Source: Ideonella sp. (GTDB taxonomy: Bacteria; Pseudomonadota; Gammaproteobacteria; Burkholderiales; Burkholderiaceae_C). Taken from it: DNA of 64,000 bases. The stretch spans positions 806,001 through 870,000 of the forward strand of contig JABTUY010000002.1 in NCBI GenBank assembly GCA_015075165.1. Direction: 5' to 3'. The position numbers and the translations under genes are program-made. Shown one piece after another: positions 17,399 to 27,423 of the stretch (the first letter of the stretch is position 1; each line of letters starts with the position of its first letter). Under the pieces are notes generated by a model. The model searched no databases. It had not been told where the DNA came from and worked only from the letters and a program-made list of their open reading frames with translations.

Positions 17399-18505
17399 CT
17401 AGTGCAGTGTTTCGTTCTGCTTGGAACTTAAGCGCGCGTTGGCACGAATCACCTTCTGCAGGATGTCGCGTGCGCTCTTGGTCCAGATGAACGGTTTCGG
17501 ATCGGTGTTGTGATGGGCGACGTATTCGTCGATGGCCGCTACGAGTTCGGGCACGCTGCAGAACACCCCTCTGCGCAGCCGCTCGGTGGTCAGATCACGG
17601 AAGAAGCGCTCCACCATGTTCAGCCACGACGCCGAGGTTGGCGTGAAGTGCATGTTGAAGCGCGGGTGCCTGGCCAGCCATTGCTGCACCGCCGGGTGCT
17701 TGTGCGTGGCGTAGTTGTCGGCAATCAGGTGCAGCGTCTTGTCCTTGGGCGTCTCGCGGTCGATCTTGCGCAGGAACTTCAGCCACTCGGCGTGGGTGGG
17801 CGCTGCTGGCACTGGCCGATGACCTGGCCGTCGAGCACGTTGAGCGCGGCGAACAGCGTGGTCGTGCCGTGGCGCTTGTAGTCGTGCGTCAGCGTCTGCG
17901 CGCGGCCCTTCTTCAGCGGCAGGCCCGGCTGCGTGCGGTCCAGCGCCTGCACCATGGCTCTTCGTCGCAGCACAGCACCAAGGCGTGCTCGGGCGGGGAC
18001 ATGTACAGGCCCACGATGTCCTCGAGCTTTTCGACGAACTTCGGGTCGCGCGAGACCTTGAAGCCAATGCGCACCACGTGCGGCTTCAGGCCGCGGGCCT
18101 GCCAGTGCCGCATCACGGTGCTGCTGGCGCTGACGCCCAGCTCGGCGGCCATCTTGCGCGTGCTCCAGTGCGCAGCGCCGCCGGCAGCTCTGCGTGGTCA
18201 GTGCAACCAGTCTTTGCACATCCACCTTCAGCGGCGGCGCTCCGCGTGGCAAGTCTCGCCATGATCGCTTGAGACCGAATGGACATAGCGCTCGCGCCAG
18301 CGCGCAACCTGCACGCGCCCACGCTCAGCTGCCGGGCGATGTCCTGTTCATCATGCCCTGCGCAGCCAGCAGCACAATCTGCGCTCGCTGCGCCAGCCTC
18401 ACGCTGGTGCGCTTGGAGCGCGCGCAGCTTGGTCAACTCGGCCTCCTGCTCATCGAGCTCACTCCACAACCGGCGCAACTCGCAATTGCTCGCTCCAATG
18501 CACAC
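17399..18505 (-). pseudogene. IS630-family transposase, multiply frameshifted
   Basis: Fragments in different minus-strand frames rebuild an IS630 transposase: a helix-turn-helix region, a linker ([10 protein letters not shown]), a segment with [19 protein letters not shown] carrying the first catalytic Asp, [32 protein letters not shown] with the second Asp, and FTPTSASWLNMVERFF with the catalytic Glu. At least three reading-frame breaks separate them (about 17790-17820, 17950 and 18150-18270), so no active product is expected. The stop TAG is formed at the insertion border. Confidence 0.85.
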
Positions 18506-18566
18506 CGAAGTGGAGCATTGGAGCGAGGTAGTTCATTTAAGTTCACTCAACAACCAAACACTACAC
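17402..18566 (-). mobile_element. Decayed IS630-family insertion sequence
   Basis: The element is about 1.17 kb. Imperfect terminal inverted repeats start GTGCAGTGTTTCGTT on the left and GTGTAGTGTTTGGTT on the right (reverse complement). Both end in a shared AACTTAA about 30 bp in. A TA dinucleotide flanks each end (17400-17401 and 18567-18568), the target duplication expected for IS630/Tc1-type elements. The transposase inside is broken. The right end lies 57 bp before the livG-like gene. Confidence 0.85.
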
Positions 18567-18623
18567 TAGTTCGCGGGAAAACCATCTGGGCAGCGGCAAC
18601 TCGCCCGCACCAGACTTTGTTCG

Positions 18624-19394
18624 ATGCTCGAGTGCCGGCAGGTTGAACGTCGTTTCGGTGGTCTCGTGGCGCTGGCCGGGGTGAACCTGCGGATCGAGCG
18701 CGGCGAGATCTTCGGCCTGGTCGGCCCGAACGGCAGCGGCAAGACCACGCTGGTCAACGCGATCACCGGTTTCTACCCGCCGCACAAGGGCCGCATCGTG
18801 CTCGACGGGCACGACATCACCGGCATGGCGCCGCACGCGGTGGCGCGGCGCCACGTGGCGCGCACGTTCCAGAACCTGGCGCTGTTCAACGGCATGACCG
18901 TGCTCGACAACATCCTGCTGGGCCGCCACGTGCACATGCGGCCGAGCGTGCTGCGCACCGCGCTGTACCCGTGGCTGGCGCAGCGCGACGAGGTGGCGCA
19001 CCGCCTCGTGGTCGAAGAGGTGATCGACTTCATGCAGCTGCAGGGCGTGCGCCGCGAGCTGGTCGACGCGATCCCCATCGGGCTGAAGAAGCGCGTCGAG
19101 CTGGCGCGCGCGCTGGTGGCCGAGCCGCGCTTGCTGATCCTCGACGAGCCGATGGCCGGCATGAACCAGGAAGAGAAGGAGTACATGGCGCGCTTCGTGC
19201 TCGACGCGCGCGACGAGCGCGGCGTGACGGTGCTGCTGATCGAGCACCACATGGACATCATCACCGGCATCTGCGATCGCATGCTGGTGCTGAGCTACGG
19301 CGAGGTGATCGACACCGGCGTGCCGCGCGAGGTGGTGAAGAACGAGCGCGTGATCAAGGCCTATCTCGGGGGTGCGCATGCGGCCGCCGCGTGA
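18624..19394 (+). CDS. Branched-chain/aromatic acid ABC transporter ATPase (LivG-type)
   Basis: This cytoplasmic ATPase subunit of 256 residues has Walker A GPNGSGKTT (about residues 35-43), Walker B LLILDEPMAGM and the LivG-type extra segment after Walker A (AHAVARRHVARTFQNLALF). The signature motif is degenerate: IGLKKRVELARAL instead of LSGGQ, common in this subfamily. It starts the operon livG, ligase, livH, livM, livF, livK. The IS630 remnant ends 57 bp upstream, so the native promoter may have been displaced. The substrate is inferred to be an aromatic or fatty acid from the neighbours, not from the protein itself. Confidence 0.88.
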   Translation: MLECRQVERRFGGLVALAGVNLRIERGEIFGLVGPNGSGKTTLVNAITGFYPPHKGRIVLDGHDITGMAPHAVARRHVARTFQNLALFNGMTVLDNILLGRHVHMRPSVLRTALYPWLAQRDEVAHRLVVEEVIDFMQLQGVRRELVDAIPIGLKKRVELARALVAEPRLLILDEPMAGMNQEEKEYMARFVLDARDERGVTVLLIEHHMDIITGICDRMLVLSYGEVIDTGVPREVVKNERVIKAYLGGAHAAAA

Positions 19395-21345
19395 CGCGCA
19401 GCGCGGCCGCGCCGGCACCGGCGGCGGCGACGCCAGCCTGCAGGTGTGGGATTTCTCCGCCGACACCACGCTGCTGCGCTGCCTGGCGGCGCACGCGAAG
19501 GCGCACGGCGCACGCGCGGCGCTGCGCGAGAAAGACCGCGGCATCTGGCAGCAGACCAGCTGGGCGCAATGGCTCGACACCACACTGGCCTGCGCGGCCG
19601 GCCTGCAGGCGCTGGGCTTCCGGCGCGGCGATGCGCTGCTGGTGGTCGGCGACAACCGGCCGAGCCTGTACACCGGGCTGCTGGCCGCCGGCGCGCTGGC
19701 CGGCCTGCCGATGCCGGTGTACCCCGACGCCACGCCCGACGAGGTGCGCCAGGTGATCGACAACACGCGGCCGCGCTTCGCGCTGGCCGAAGACCAGGAG
19801 CAGGTCGACAAGCTGCTCGACCTGCGCGAGCACGCGCCGGGCCTCGAGCACATCGCGTACGACGACCCGCGCGGCCTCGCCGCCTACCGGCAGCCAGGCC
19901 TGGTGTCGTGGCGGCAACTGGTCGAGACCGGCGCGCAGCGCCTCGCGGCCGAGCCGGGGCTGCGCGAATCGCTGATCGCCATCGCCACGCCCGACGATGC
20001 GGCGGTGTTCGTGCACTCGTCGGGCACCACCGGGCAGCCCAAGGGCGTGGTCCTGAGCCACCGCAACGTGCTCGCCGGCGTGGCCGGCGCGTACCGCGCC
20101 AAGGCGTTCGGCTTCGGCGAGGAGATCCTGGCCTACCTGCCGATGGCCTGGGTCGGCGACTTCGCGTTCACGATGGGCGCCGGCATCGCGCTCGGCTTCA
20201 CGATCAACATCGCCGAGAGCCCCGAGACGGTGCTGCACGACCTGCGCGAGATCGCGCCCACGTTCTACCTCGCGGCGCCGCGCAGCTGGGACAACATGCT
20301 GACGATGGTGCAGGTGCGCATGGAAGACTCCACGCGCCTGAAGAAGGCGGTGTACGACGCCTTCATGAACCTCGCGCTGGCCGGCGAGCGCGCCAAGCTC
20401 GAGGGCCGCGAGCCCACGCGCGCGCAGCGGCTGCTGCGACCGCTCGGCGAATGGCTGGTCTACGGCCCGATCAAGGACCAGCTCGGCCTGAGCCGGCTGC
20501 GCCATGCCTTCACCGGCGGCGAGGCGATCGGCGAAGACACCTTCGTGTTCTACCGCGCGCTCGGCGTGCAGCTGCGCCAGCTCTACGGCCAGACCGAGTG
20601 CGCCGCCTACAACGCGATGCAGGACGAATCCGAGGTGCGGCTGCACACCGTGGGCCGGCCGCTGCCGGGTGTGGAGGCGCGCATCAGCGAATCCGGCGAG
20701 ATCCTGGTGCGCTCGGGCAGCGTGTTCAGCGGCTACTGGCACAACGACGAGGCCAGCCGCGCCGCGCTGCAAGGCGGCTGGCTGCACACCGGCGACGCCG
20801 GCTACCTCGAGCCCGACGGCCACCTGGTGGTGCTGGGCCGCCTGTCGGAGGTGGTGCACACCGCGCAGGGCGAGCGCTACATCCCCAACTACATCGAGAA
20901 CCGGCTCAAGTTCAGCCCGTGGATCAAGGACGTGGCCGTGCTCGGCAAGGGGCGCGACACGCTGGCCGCGATCGTCTGCATCGACAAGGAGCCGGTGGGC
21001 CACTGGGCCGAGCTGCACGGCATCTCGTACATGTCGTATGCCGATCTGGCCGGCAAGCCCGAGGTGATCGAACTGGTGCGCGCGGCGATCGCGCGCGTCA
21101 ACGCCACGCTGCCCGAGCCGCTGAAGCTGCGCCGCTTCGTGAGCCTGCACAAGGAGTTCGACCCCGACGACGGCGAGATCACGCGCACGCGCAAGTTGCG
21201 CCGCAACGTGGTCGAGGAGCGCTATGCGCCGATCATCGACGCCGTCTACGGCGGCCAGCCGAGCGTGACGATGAAGGCGCAGATCGTCTACGAGACCGGC
21301 GAAGTCGGCGTCACCGAGCGCGAGCTGCGCGTGGTGGCGGTGTGA
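19378..21345 (+). CDS. AMP-dependent acyl-CoA ligase within a Liv transporter operon
   Basis: This ANL-superfamily ligase of about 655 residues activates a carboxylic acid to its CoA thioester. The P-loop SSGTTGQPKGVVLSH lies near residue 220, YGQTECAAYNAMQ follows, and GGWLHTGDAGYLEPDG marks the hinge region. The length and C-terminal extension match the long-chain fatty acyl-CoA synthetase branch. It overlaps livG by 17 bp and stands between the transporter ATPase and permease genes, suggesting import coupled to activation. The substrate cannot be read from sequence. Confidence 0.85.
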   Translation: MRPPRDAQRGRAGTGGGDASLQVWDFSADTTLLRCLAAHAKAHGARAALREKDRGIWQQTSWAQWLDTTLACAAGLQALGFRRGDALLVVGDNRPSLYTGLLAAGALAGLPMPVYPDATPDEVRQVIDNTRPRFALAEDQEQVDKLLDLREHAPGLEHIAYDDPRGLAAYRQPGLVSWRQLVETGAQRLAAEPGLRESLIAIATPDDAAVFVHSSGTTGQPKGVVLSHRNVLAGVAGAYRAKAFGFGEEILAYLPMAWVGDFAFTMGAGIALGFTINIAESPETVLHDLREIAPTFYLAAPRSWDNMLTMVQVRMEDSTRLKKAVYDAFMNLALAGERAKLEGREPTRAQRLLRPLGEWLVYGPIKDQLGLSRLRHAFTGGEAIGEDTFVFYRALGVQLRQLYGQTECAAYNAMQDESEVRLHTVGRPLPGVEARISESGEILVRSGSVFSGYWHNDEASRAALQGGWLHTGDAGYLEPDGHLVVLGRLSEVVHTAQGERYIPNYIENRLKFSPWIKDVAVLGKGRDTLAAIVCIDKEPVGHWAELHGISYMSYADLAGKPEVIELVRAAIARVNATLPEPLKLRRFVSLHKEFDPDDGEITRTRKLRRNVVEERYAPIIDAVYGGQPSVTMKAQIVYETGEVGVTERELRVVAV

Positions 21346-21366
21346 GCGCTCGGGTGGTGTGACGCG

Positions 21367-22254
21367 ATGGACCTGATGTACCTGCTCGAGCTGGCGATCA
21401 ACGGCGCGTTGTCGGGGCTGATGTATGCGCTGGTGGCGATGGGCATCGTGCTGATCTACAAGTCGTCGTCGGTGCCCAACCTGGCGCAGGGCGCGCTGAC
21501 GATGGTGGGCGCCTATGTCGTGCTGGCGTTCGCCGACGGCGCCGGACTGCCGATGTGGGCGGCGATCCCGCTGGCGATGGTCACGATGATGGGCCTGGGC
21601 CTGGGCATCGAGCGCATCGCGCTGCGCCGCCTGGCCGGCCGGCCGATCGTGATGATCCTGATGATGACGCTCGGGCTCGACATCTTCCTGCGCGCCGGCA
21701 CGATGGCCATCGGCGGCGGCACCGCGCGGCCACTGAAGATCGGCGTGGGCGATGCGCCGCTGTTCCTCGGGCCGCTGCTGATCAACCGTGCCTACCTGGT
21801 GGGCGCGATCGTGGCGATCGCGCTGTTCGGCGTCTTCGTGTTCTTCTTCCGCACGCGCCGCGGCGTGGTGCTGCGCGCGATCGCCGACGACTACATGGCG
21901 TCGTGGGCGGTCGGCATCTCGGTCGAGCGCGGCGTGGCGCTGTCGTGGGCGCTGTCGTCGCTGGTGGCCACCGCCGCCGGCGTGCTGTGGGGCTCGATCC
22001 AGGGCGTTGACCAGTCGCTGTCGCTGCTGCTGCTCAAGGGCATCACGGTGGCGGTGCTCGGCGGCATGGACAGCCTCGGCGGCGCCATCCTCGCGGCGAT
22101 CGGCCTCGGCGTGTTCGAAGCGGTGGCCGCCGGCGTGCTCGACCCGCTGCTCGGCGGCGGCACGCGCGACCTGGTGGTGGCCGTGGTGCTGATCCTCACC
22201 ATCATGATCCGCCCGCACGGCCTGTTCGGCCGCCACGACATCGAAAGGCTATGA
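21367..22254 (+). CDS. ABC transporter permease (LivH-type)
   Basis: The 295-residue inner-membrane permease has about eight transmembrane helices and the LivH signature region (LMYALVAMGIVLIYKSSSVPNLAQGAL near the N-terminus; KGITVAVLGGMDSLGGAI near the C-terminus). It pairs with the LivM-type permease at 22394. A co-oriented stem-loop repeat starts 4 nt after its stop and fills most of the 139-bp gap to livM. Confidence 0.9.
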   Translation: MDLMYLLELAINGALSGLMYALVAMGIVLIYKSSSVPNLAQGALTMVGAYVVLAFADGAGLPMWAAIPLAMVTMMGLGLGIERIALRRLAGRPIVMILMMTLGLDIFLRAGTMAIGGGTARPLKIGVGDAPLFLGPLLINRAYLVGAIVAIALFGVFVFFFRTRRGVVLRAIADDYMASWAVGISVERGVALSWALSSLVATAAGVLWGSIQGVDQSLSLLLLKGITVAVLGGMDSLGGAILAAIGLGVFEAVAAGVLDPLLGGGTRDLVVAVVLILTIMIRPHGLFGRHDIERL

Positions 22255-22258
22255 CGAT

Positions 22259-22343
22259 CCCCCCGAAGCGCCTTCGGCGCCTCCCCCCGAGGGGGCGCCG
22301 CCAGCGGCCCGGCAAAGCCGGTTCCGCGGCGGCCGCTCGGTTG
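22259..22343 (+). repeat. Intergenic stem-loop repeat, copy B (after livH)
   Basis: The consensus-like element has a GCGCC-TT-GGCGC hairpin, CCCCC facing GGGGG, CCGGC-AAA-GCCGG and a final CCGCGG-rich arm. It begins 4 nt after the livH stop within the operon, so it is not expected to be a full terminator. No T-tract follows. Confidence 0.85.
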
Positions 22344-22393
22344 CCGCACGGTCATGCCGATACGGCGCGCATGCGCAGCATGGAGCACTGAGC

Positions 22394-23467
22394 ATGTTGT
22401 ACCGCCAGGCGGGCATCCGCCACACCGACTACGCGGCCGATCGCGCGCTGTTCCCGATTCCGGCCGATCGCATCGCCATCGCGGCGCTGCTCGCGCTGGC
22501 GCTGCTGGCGCCGGTGCTGTTCAGCTCGCTGGCGGTGTCGAGCTACCTCACGCCGTGGCTGATCTGGGTGTCGGCCACGCTCGGGCTCAACCTGATCATC
22601 GGCTGGGCCGGGCAGTTCCACTTCGGCTACGCCGCGGTGATGGGCATCGGCGCCTACACCGCGGTGCACGCCTTCAAGGCCGGCGTGCCGTGGGAGATCG
22701 CCGTCGTGGCGGGCGGCCTGATGGCCACCGTGATCGGCGTGGTGTTCGCGTTCGCGGCGCTGCGCGTGAAGGGCCTGTATCTCGCGCTGTCGACGCTGGC
22801 GCTGCAGTTCGTGATGGACTGGGTGATCTCGCACGTGCCGGCGATCAGCGGCGGCGTCGGCGCCACCTTGCAGGCGCCGGCGATGCGGCTGCTCGGCCAG
22901 CGCATCGATTCCGAGGTGGCGCTGTACTACGTGGCGCTGGCGTGGGCGCTGCTGGTCACGCTGTTCATGCTGAACCTGCGGCGCAGCGCGCTCGGCCGCG
23001 CGCTGGTGGCCGTGCGCGAGAAGGACTACGCCGCCGCGGTGATCGGCGTGCAGGCCTTCCGCTACAAGCTGGTGGCGTTCGCCACCTCGTCGTTCATCGG
23101 CGGCGTCAGCGGCGCGGTGCTGATCTTCTGCTTCTACCATGCGGTGACGCCCGAGCAGTTCGCGGTCAACGTGTCGATCGAGCTGCTGGCGATGGTGATC
23201 GTCGGCGGTCTGGCCAGCATCATCGGCAGCTGGCTCGGCGCCGGCTTCATCCTGCTGGCGCCGGGCCAGATCCACTCGCTGATCGCCTGGGGCGCGCAGC
23301 AGCTCGGCGTGGAGATCGGCGTCGAGACGCTGGCCCACCTGCCGCATGCGTTCTACGGCGCGCTGATCATCGGCTTCCTGCTGCTCGAGCCGATGGGGCT
23401 GGGCAAGCTGTACGGCAACGTGCGCAACTACCTGATGGTGTGGCCGTTCGGCTATGCACGGAAATGA
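22394..23467 (+). CDS. ABC transporter permease (LivM-type)
   Basis: The 357-residue inner-membrane permease contains the LivM signature GLNLIIGWAGQFHFGYAAVMGIGAYTA and the loop ALRVKGLYLALSTLALQFVMDW. It forms the transmembrane pore with the LivH-type subunit. Its stop is followed immediately by another copy of the stem-loop repeat. Confidence 0.9.
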   Translation: MLYRQAGIRHTDYAADRALFPIPADRIAIAALLALALLAPVLFSSLAVSSYLTPWLIWVSATLGLNLIIGWAGQFHFGYAAVMGIGAYTAVHAFKAGVPWEIAVVAGGLMATVIGVVFAFAALRVKGLYLALSTLALQFVMDWVISHVPAISGGVGATLQAPAMRLLGQRIDSEVALYYVALAWALLVTLFMLNLRRSALGRALVAVREKDYAAAVIGVQAFRYKLVAFATSSFIGGVSGAVLIFCFYHAVTPEQFAVNVSIELLAMVIVGGLASIIGSWLGAGFILLAPGQIHSLIAWGAQQLGVEIGVETLAHLPHAFYGALIIGFLLLEPMGLGKLYGNVRNYLMVWPFGYARK

Positions 23468-23554
23468 CCCCGCCGAAGCGCCTTCGGCGCCTCCCCCCAG
23501 GGGGCGCACCGCCAGCGGACCGGCAAAGCCGGATCCGCGGCGGCCGCTTGGTTG
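23468..23554 (+). repeat. Intergenic stem-loop repeat, copy C (after livM)
   Basis: This copy begins at the base following the livM stop codon and has the same hairpin series as copy B, with CCGGCAAAGCCGG and GATCCGCGGCGG. It lies between livM and livF. Confidence 0.85.
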
Positions 23555-23608
23555 TTCCGATGCTGTGCATCGTCGGTGTCGGCTGGCACCACGGATCGAT
23601 GAGGTGAC

Positions 23609-24415
<807 letters not shown>

Positions 24416-24504
24416 ACCCCCCCGAAGCGACCTGCGGTCGCCTCCCCCCAGGGGCGCCGCCAGTGACCCGGCAAAGCCGGTTCCACGGCGGCGGCTTGGG
24501 GGGA
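24416..24504 (+). repeat. Intergenic stem-loop repeat, copy D (after livF)
   Basis: The copy starts directly after the livF stop. The first stem differs from copies B and C (GCGACC-TGC-GGTCGC instead of GCGCC-TT-GGCGC) but still pairs perfectly. This compensatory change argues that the folded form matters. Confidence 0.85.
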
Positions 24505-24530
24505 ACCATTCCACCCACAGGAGACATGCG

Positions 24531-25763
24531 ATGAAGTTCCGAGTCTTGAGTACCCTGGCCGCGCTGACGCTGGCCGCCGGCAGCGCGCAGGCGCAGATCA
24601 AGTTCGGCCTGTGCTACGACCTGAGCAAGGCCTATACCTTCGTCACGCCGCAGATCGCGCAGGCGGTGAAGGACTACGCCGAGCTGATCAACGCGCACGG
24701 CGGCCTCGAAGGGCAGAAGATCGAGTTGACCGTGCAGGACCACGGCAACGAGCCGCAGCGCGGCATCGAGTGCTACGAGAAGCTCAAGCGCGAAGGCGTG
24801 CTGGTGTTCGACTTCTTGTCCACGCCGGTGTCACGCGCCGTGCTGCCGCGCGCGATGGCCGATGGCAACATCATGCTGCAGAGCTTCGTCGGCCGCGGCG
24901 ACGCGGTGGACGGCGACGTGTTCAAGTGGATCTTCCCGATCGGCCCCACCTACTGGGGCCAGGTGGCCAACGACGTGGCCTACATCAAGAGCCAGCACAA
25001 GGGCTCGCTGAAGGGCGTGAAGATCGGCTTCCTGTACCCCGACTACGCGTTCGGCCAAGAGCCGATCCCGGTGCTGAAGACGCTGGCCGCGAAGGAGGGC
25101 TTCGAGCTGCTGCTGTACCCGAACCCGCTGCCGGGCAAGGACCAGGCCGCGGTGTGGACGCAGATCCGCCGCGCCAACCCCGACTGGGTGATCAGCTGGA
25201 ACTTGAGCGCGATGCACGTGGTGGCCGCCAAGGAGGCCAAGCGCAACGGCTACCCGCTCGACAAGATGATCGTCGTGAACTGGTTCAACGAAACCGACAT
25301 CGCCAACATCGGCCCGGCCGACGCCAAGGGCATCAAGCGCGGCACCAACGTTGTCGGCGGCAAGGATCACCCGCTGATGAAGCAGATCGAGGCCGAGCTG
25401 TACGCCAAGGGCAAGGGCAACGGCGACGTCAAGGCGATGAACGACATCTACTACAACACCGGCTTGGCAATCTACGCGCCCGCGTTCGAAGGCGTGCGGC
25501 TGGCGATCAAGCAAGGCGGCATGCCGCTGACGCCGGCCAAGATCAAGGCCGGTTTCGAGAGCCTGAAGAACTTCGACGCGGGCGGCCTGATCGCGCCGGT
25601 GACGGTGACCGCCAAGGACCACGGCGGCGGCGGCAAGACCCGCGTCGACATGTGGGACGGCGCCAAGTGGGTGCCGCAGGGCGACTGGACCGCGGCCTAC
25701 ACCGACGTGGTGTGGGAGGTGGTCAAGCAGCAGTCGGCGGAGTTCGCGAAGGCGGCGAAGTAG
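24531..25763 (+). CDS. ABC transporter periplasmic substrate-binding protein
   Basis: This 410-residue type I periplasmic binding protein of the Leu/Ile/Val family has a Sec signal peptide (MKFRVLSTLAALTLAAGSAQAQ, cleavage near residue 21). It starts after a GGAGA site. It is the last gene of the first importer operon. The binding pocket is not classical LivK. The nearby ligases and aromatic genes suggest an aryl or alicyclic acid substrate, which is inference. Confidence 0.88.
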   Translation: MKFRVLSTLAALTLAAGSAQAQIKFGLCYDLSKAYTFVTPQIAQAVKDYAELINAHGGLEGQKIELTVQDHGNEPQRGIECYEKLKREGVLVFDFLSTPVSRAVLPRAMADGNIMLQSFVGRGDAVDGDVFKWIFPIGPTYWGQVANDVAYIKSQHKGSLKGVKIGFLYPDYAFGQEPIPVLKTLAAKEGFELLLYPNPLPGKDQAAVWTQIRRANPDWVISWNLSAMHVVAAKEAKRNGYPLDKMIVVNWFNETDIANIGPADAKGIKRGTNVVGGKDHPLMKQIEAELYAKGKGNGDVKAMNDIYYNTGLAIYAPAFEGVRLAIKQGGMPLTPAKIKAGFESLKNFDAGGLIAPVTVTAKDHGGGGKTRVDMWDGAKWVPQGDWTAAYTDVVWEVVKQQSAEFAKAAK

Positions 25764-25774
25764 GGTGGTGGAGA

Positions 25775-25799
25775 GCCGGGGCGCGGGAGGTGCCCCGGC
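25775..25799. terminator. Hairpin between convergent genes
   Basis: GCCGGGGC and GCCCCGGC form a perfect 8-bp stem with a 9-nt loop, 11 bp after the substrate-binding protein stop. There is no T-tract, so an intrinsic terminator is only likely, not certain. The facing ligase operon ends at 25876. Confidence 0.5.
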
Positions 25800-25875
25800 C
25801 GCGATGAGTGGATCGCCTCTGATTCGACCTGTCCCGCTGGGGCTGGCAGCCACCCGGATCAGGGTGATGCGACCC

Positions 25876-27423
25876 TCACACCATCCGCCTCTCGATCTCG
25901 TGCCGCTGGATCTTCCCCGTGCCGCTGCGCGGCAGCGCGGCCAGCTCGATGAAGCGGAACTCGCGCGGCACCTTGTAGTGCGCCAGCCGCTCGCGGCACC
26001 ACGCCGTGAGCGCGGCGGCGTCGAGCGGGCTCTTCAGCGCGACGAACGCCACCGGCACCTCGCCCCAGCGGGCATCGGGCTTGCGCACCACCGCGGCATC
26101 GGCCACGGCGGCGTGCGCCAGCAGCACGCGCTCGATCTCGGCCGGGTAGATGTTCTCGCCGCCCGACTTGATCAGGTACTTCAGCCGGTCGACGAAGTCG
26201 AGCGTGCCGTCGGCGTGGCGCACGAACATGTCGCCCAGGTGGAACCAGCCGCCGCGAAAATCGTGCGCATTGGCGTTCTCGGCGTTCCAGTAGCCCGAGA
26301 ACAGCGTGGGTCCGCGCACCATCATCTCGCCGGGCTCGTCGACGCCCACTTCGCGCTCCTCGGCATCGACGAGGCGGGTGCTGCACAGCGACGATTGCCG
26401 CTTGGCCAGTGATGCGGGTGCCTCGCCCGGCGGCAGCAGCGAGGCCGATGCCGGCGGCAGGCCGGTTTCGGTGGAGCCGAAGGTGTTGAGGTAGGGCGCG
26501 CGCAGCAGGCCGGTCAGCTCGGCGAGCTGGTGCCGCGGCACCAGATCGGCCATCGCGCCGACCATCTTCGGCGCGATGCGCGGCGCGTGGTGCGCCTTCA
26601 GCGCGTCGATCAGCGGCTCGATCATGCCGGGCATCGCCAGCAGCCAGCCGAGCGGCTGCGTTTCGAGCAGCGCGCACAGGCGGTCGAGGTCGAGCCCATC
26701 ACTGACGAACACCGTGCCACCGAGCAGCAGCGTGGCCAGTGCATGGTCGGTGGCGGCCATGTGGAACAACGGCGACCAGGCCACGAAGCCCTCGCGCGCG
26801 CCGATGCCGTAGTCGGCGGCGAAAACCTGTGCGCGCGCCACCATCGCGCGCTGGCTCACCAGCGCGCCCTTCGGCAGCCCGGTGGTGCCGCTGGTGTAGA
26901 GGACCACCAGGCCCGCCTCGGCGTCGACGGGGTCGTCGTCGGCGACGGCCGCCGGCGGCGCGGCCGCGCGCAGGCGCTCGAACGCGTCGCTGTCGAGCGC
27001 GATCGTCGGCGCGCTGCCGGCGTCGATGCGTGCCAGCGTGGCGGCGTGGCGCGGCGAGACGATGACCATCGCGGGCGCCACCAGCCGGATGCAGTGCAGC
27101 AGCTCGTCGTCGGCCAGCCGCCAGTTCAGGCAGGCCACGACGGCGCCGATCTCGGCCGCCGCGAGTTCGAGCTCGATGTACTCGATGCGGTTCTCCGACA
27201 GCAGCGCCATGCGATCACCGCCGCGCAGGCCCGCCGCGCGCAGCCCGGCCGCAAGCCGGCGCACACGCTGCGCGAGCTCGGCATAGCTCAGCGTGGTGAC
27301 GGCATCGCGCAATGCGGGCGCCTGCGGCTGCGCCTGTGCGCGCTGGCGAAACAGCTCGGCCAGGTTGACCGACGCGGCGCGGCGGATGGCGTGGCCGGCA
27401 GCCTTGGCGGTCGGCGCCCTCAC
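25876..27423 (-). CDS. AMP-dependent acyl-CoA ligase
   Basis: The 515-residue ANL-superfamily ligase begins at a GTG at 27423 that overlaps the preceding lyase stop (GTGA). Motifs are VLYTSGTTGLPKGALVS near residue 165, FGSTETGLPP near residue 315, GGWFHLGDMFVRHADG and the catalytic Lys context PRSGTGKIQRHEI at the C-terminus. The substrate is unknown. It is the last gene of the minus-strand carboxylase operon; medium-chain, alicyclic (AliA-like) and branched acids are all possible. Confidence 0.87.
   Translation of the reverse strand: MRAPTAKAAGHAIRRAASVNLAELFRQRAQAQPQAPALRDAVTTLSYAELAQRVRRLAAGLRAAGLRGGDRMALLSENRIEYIELELAAAEIGAVVACLNWRLADDELLHCIRLVAPAMVIVSPRHAATLARIDAGSAPTIALDSDAFERLRAAAPPAAVADDDPVDAEAGLVVLYTSGTTGLPKGALVSQRAMVARAQVFAADYGIGAREGFVAWSPLFHMAATDHALATLLLGGTVFVSDGLDLDRLCALLETQPLGWLLAMPGMIEPLIDALKAHHAPRIAPKMVGAMADLVPRHQLAELTGLLRAPYLNTFGSTETGLPPASASLLPPGEAPASLAKRQSSLCSTRLVDAEEREVGVDEPGEMMVRGPTLFSGYWNAENANAHDFRGGWFHLGDMFVRHADGTLDFVDRLKYLIKSGGENIYPAEIERVLLAHAAVADAAVVRKPDARWGEVPVAFVALKSPLDAAALTAWCRERLAHYKVPREFRFIELAALPRSGTGKIQRHEIERRMV

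Noticed and set aside
19354-22236. A 960-codon minus-strand open frame opposite the acyl-CoA ligase and LivH genes
   Set aside because: It is a high-GC antisense shadow with His/Arg/Val-biased composition; the plus-strand genes have clear motifs.
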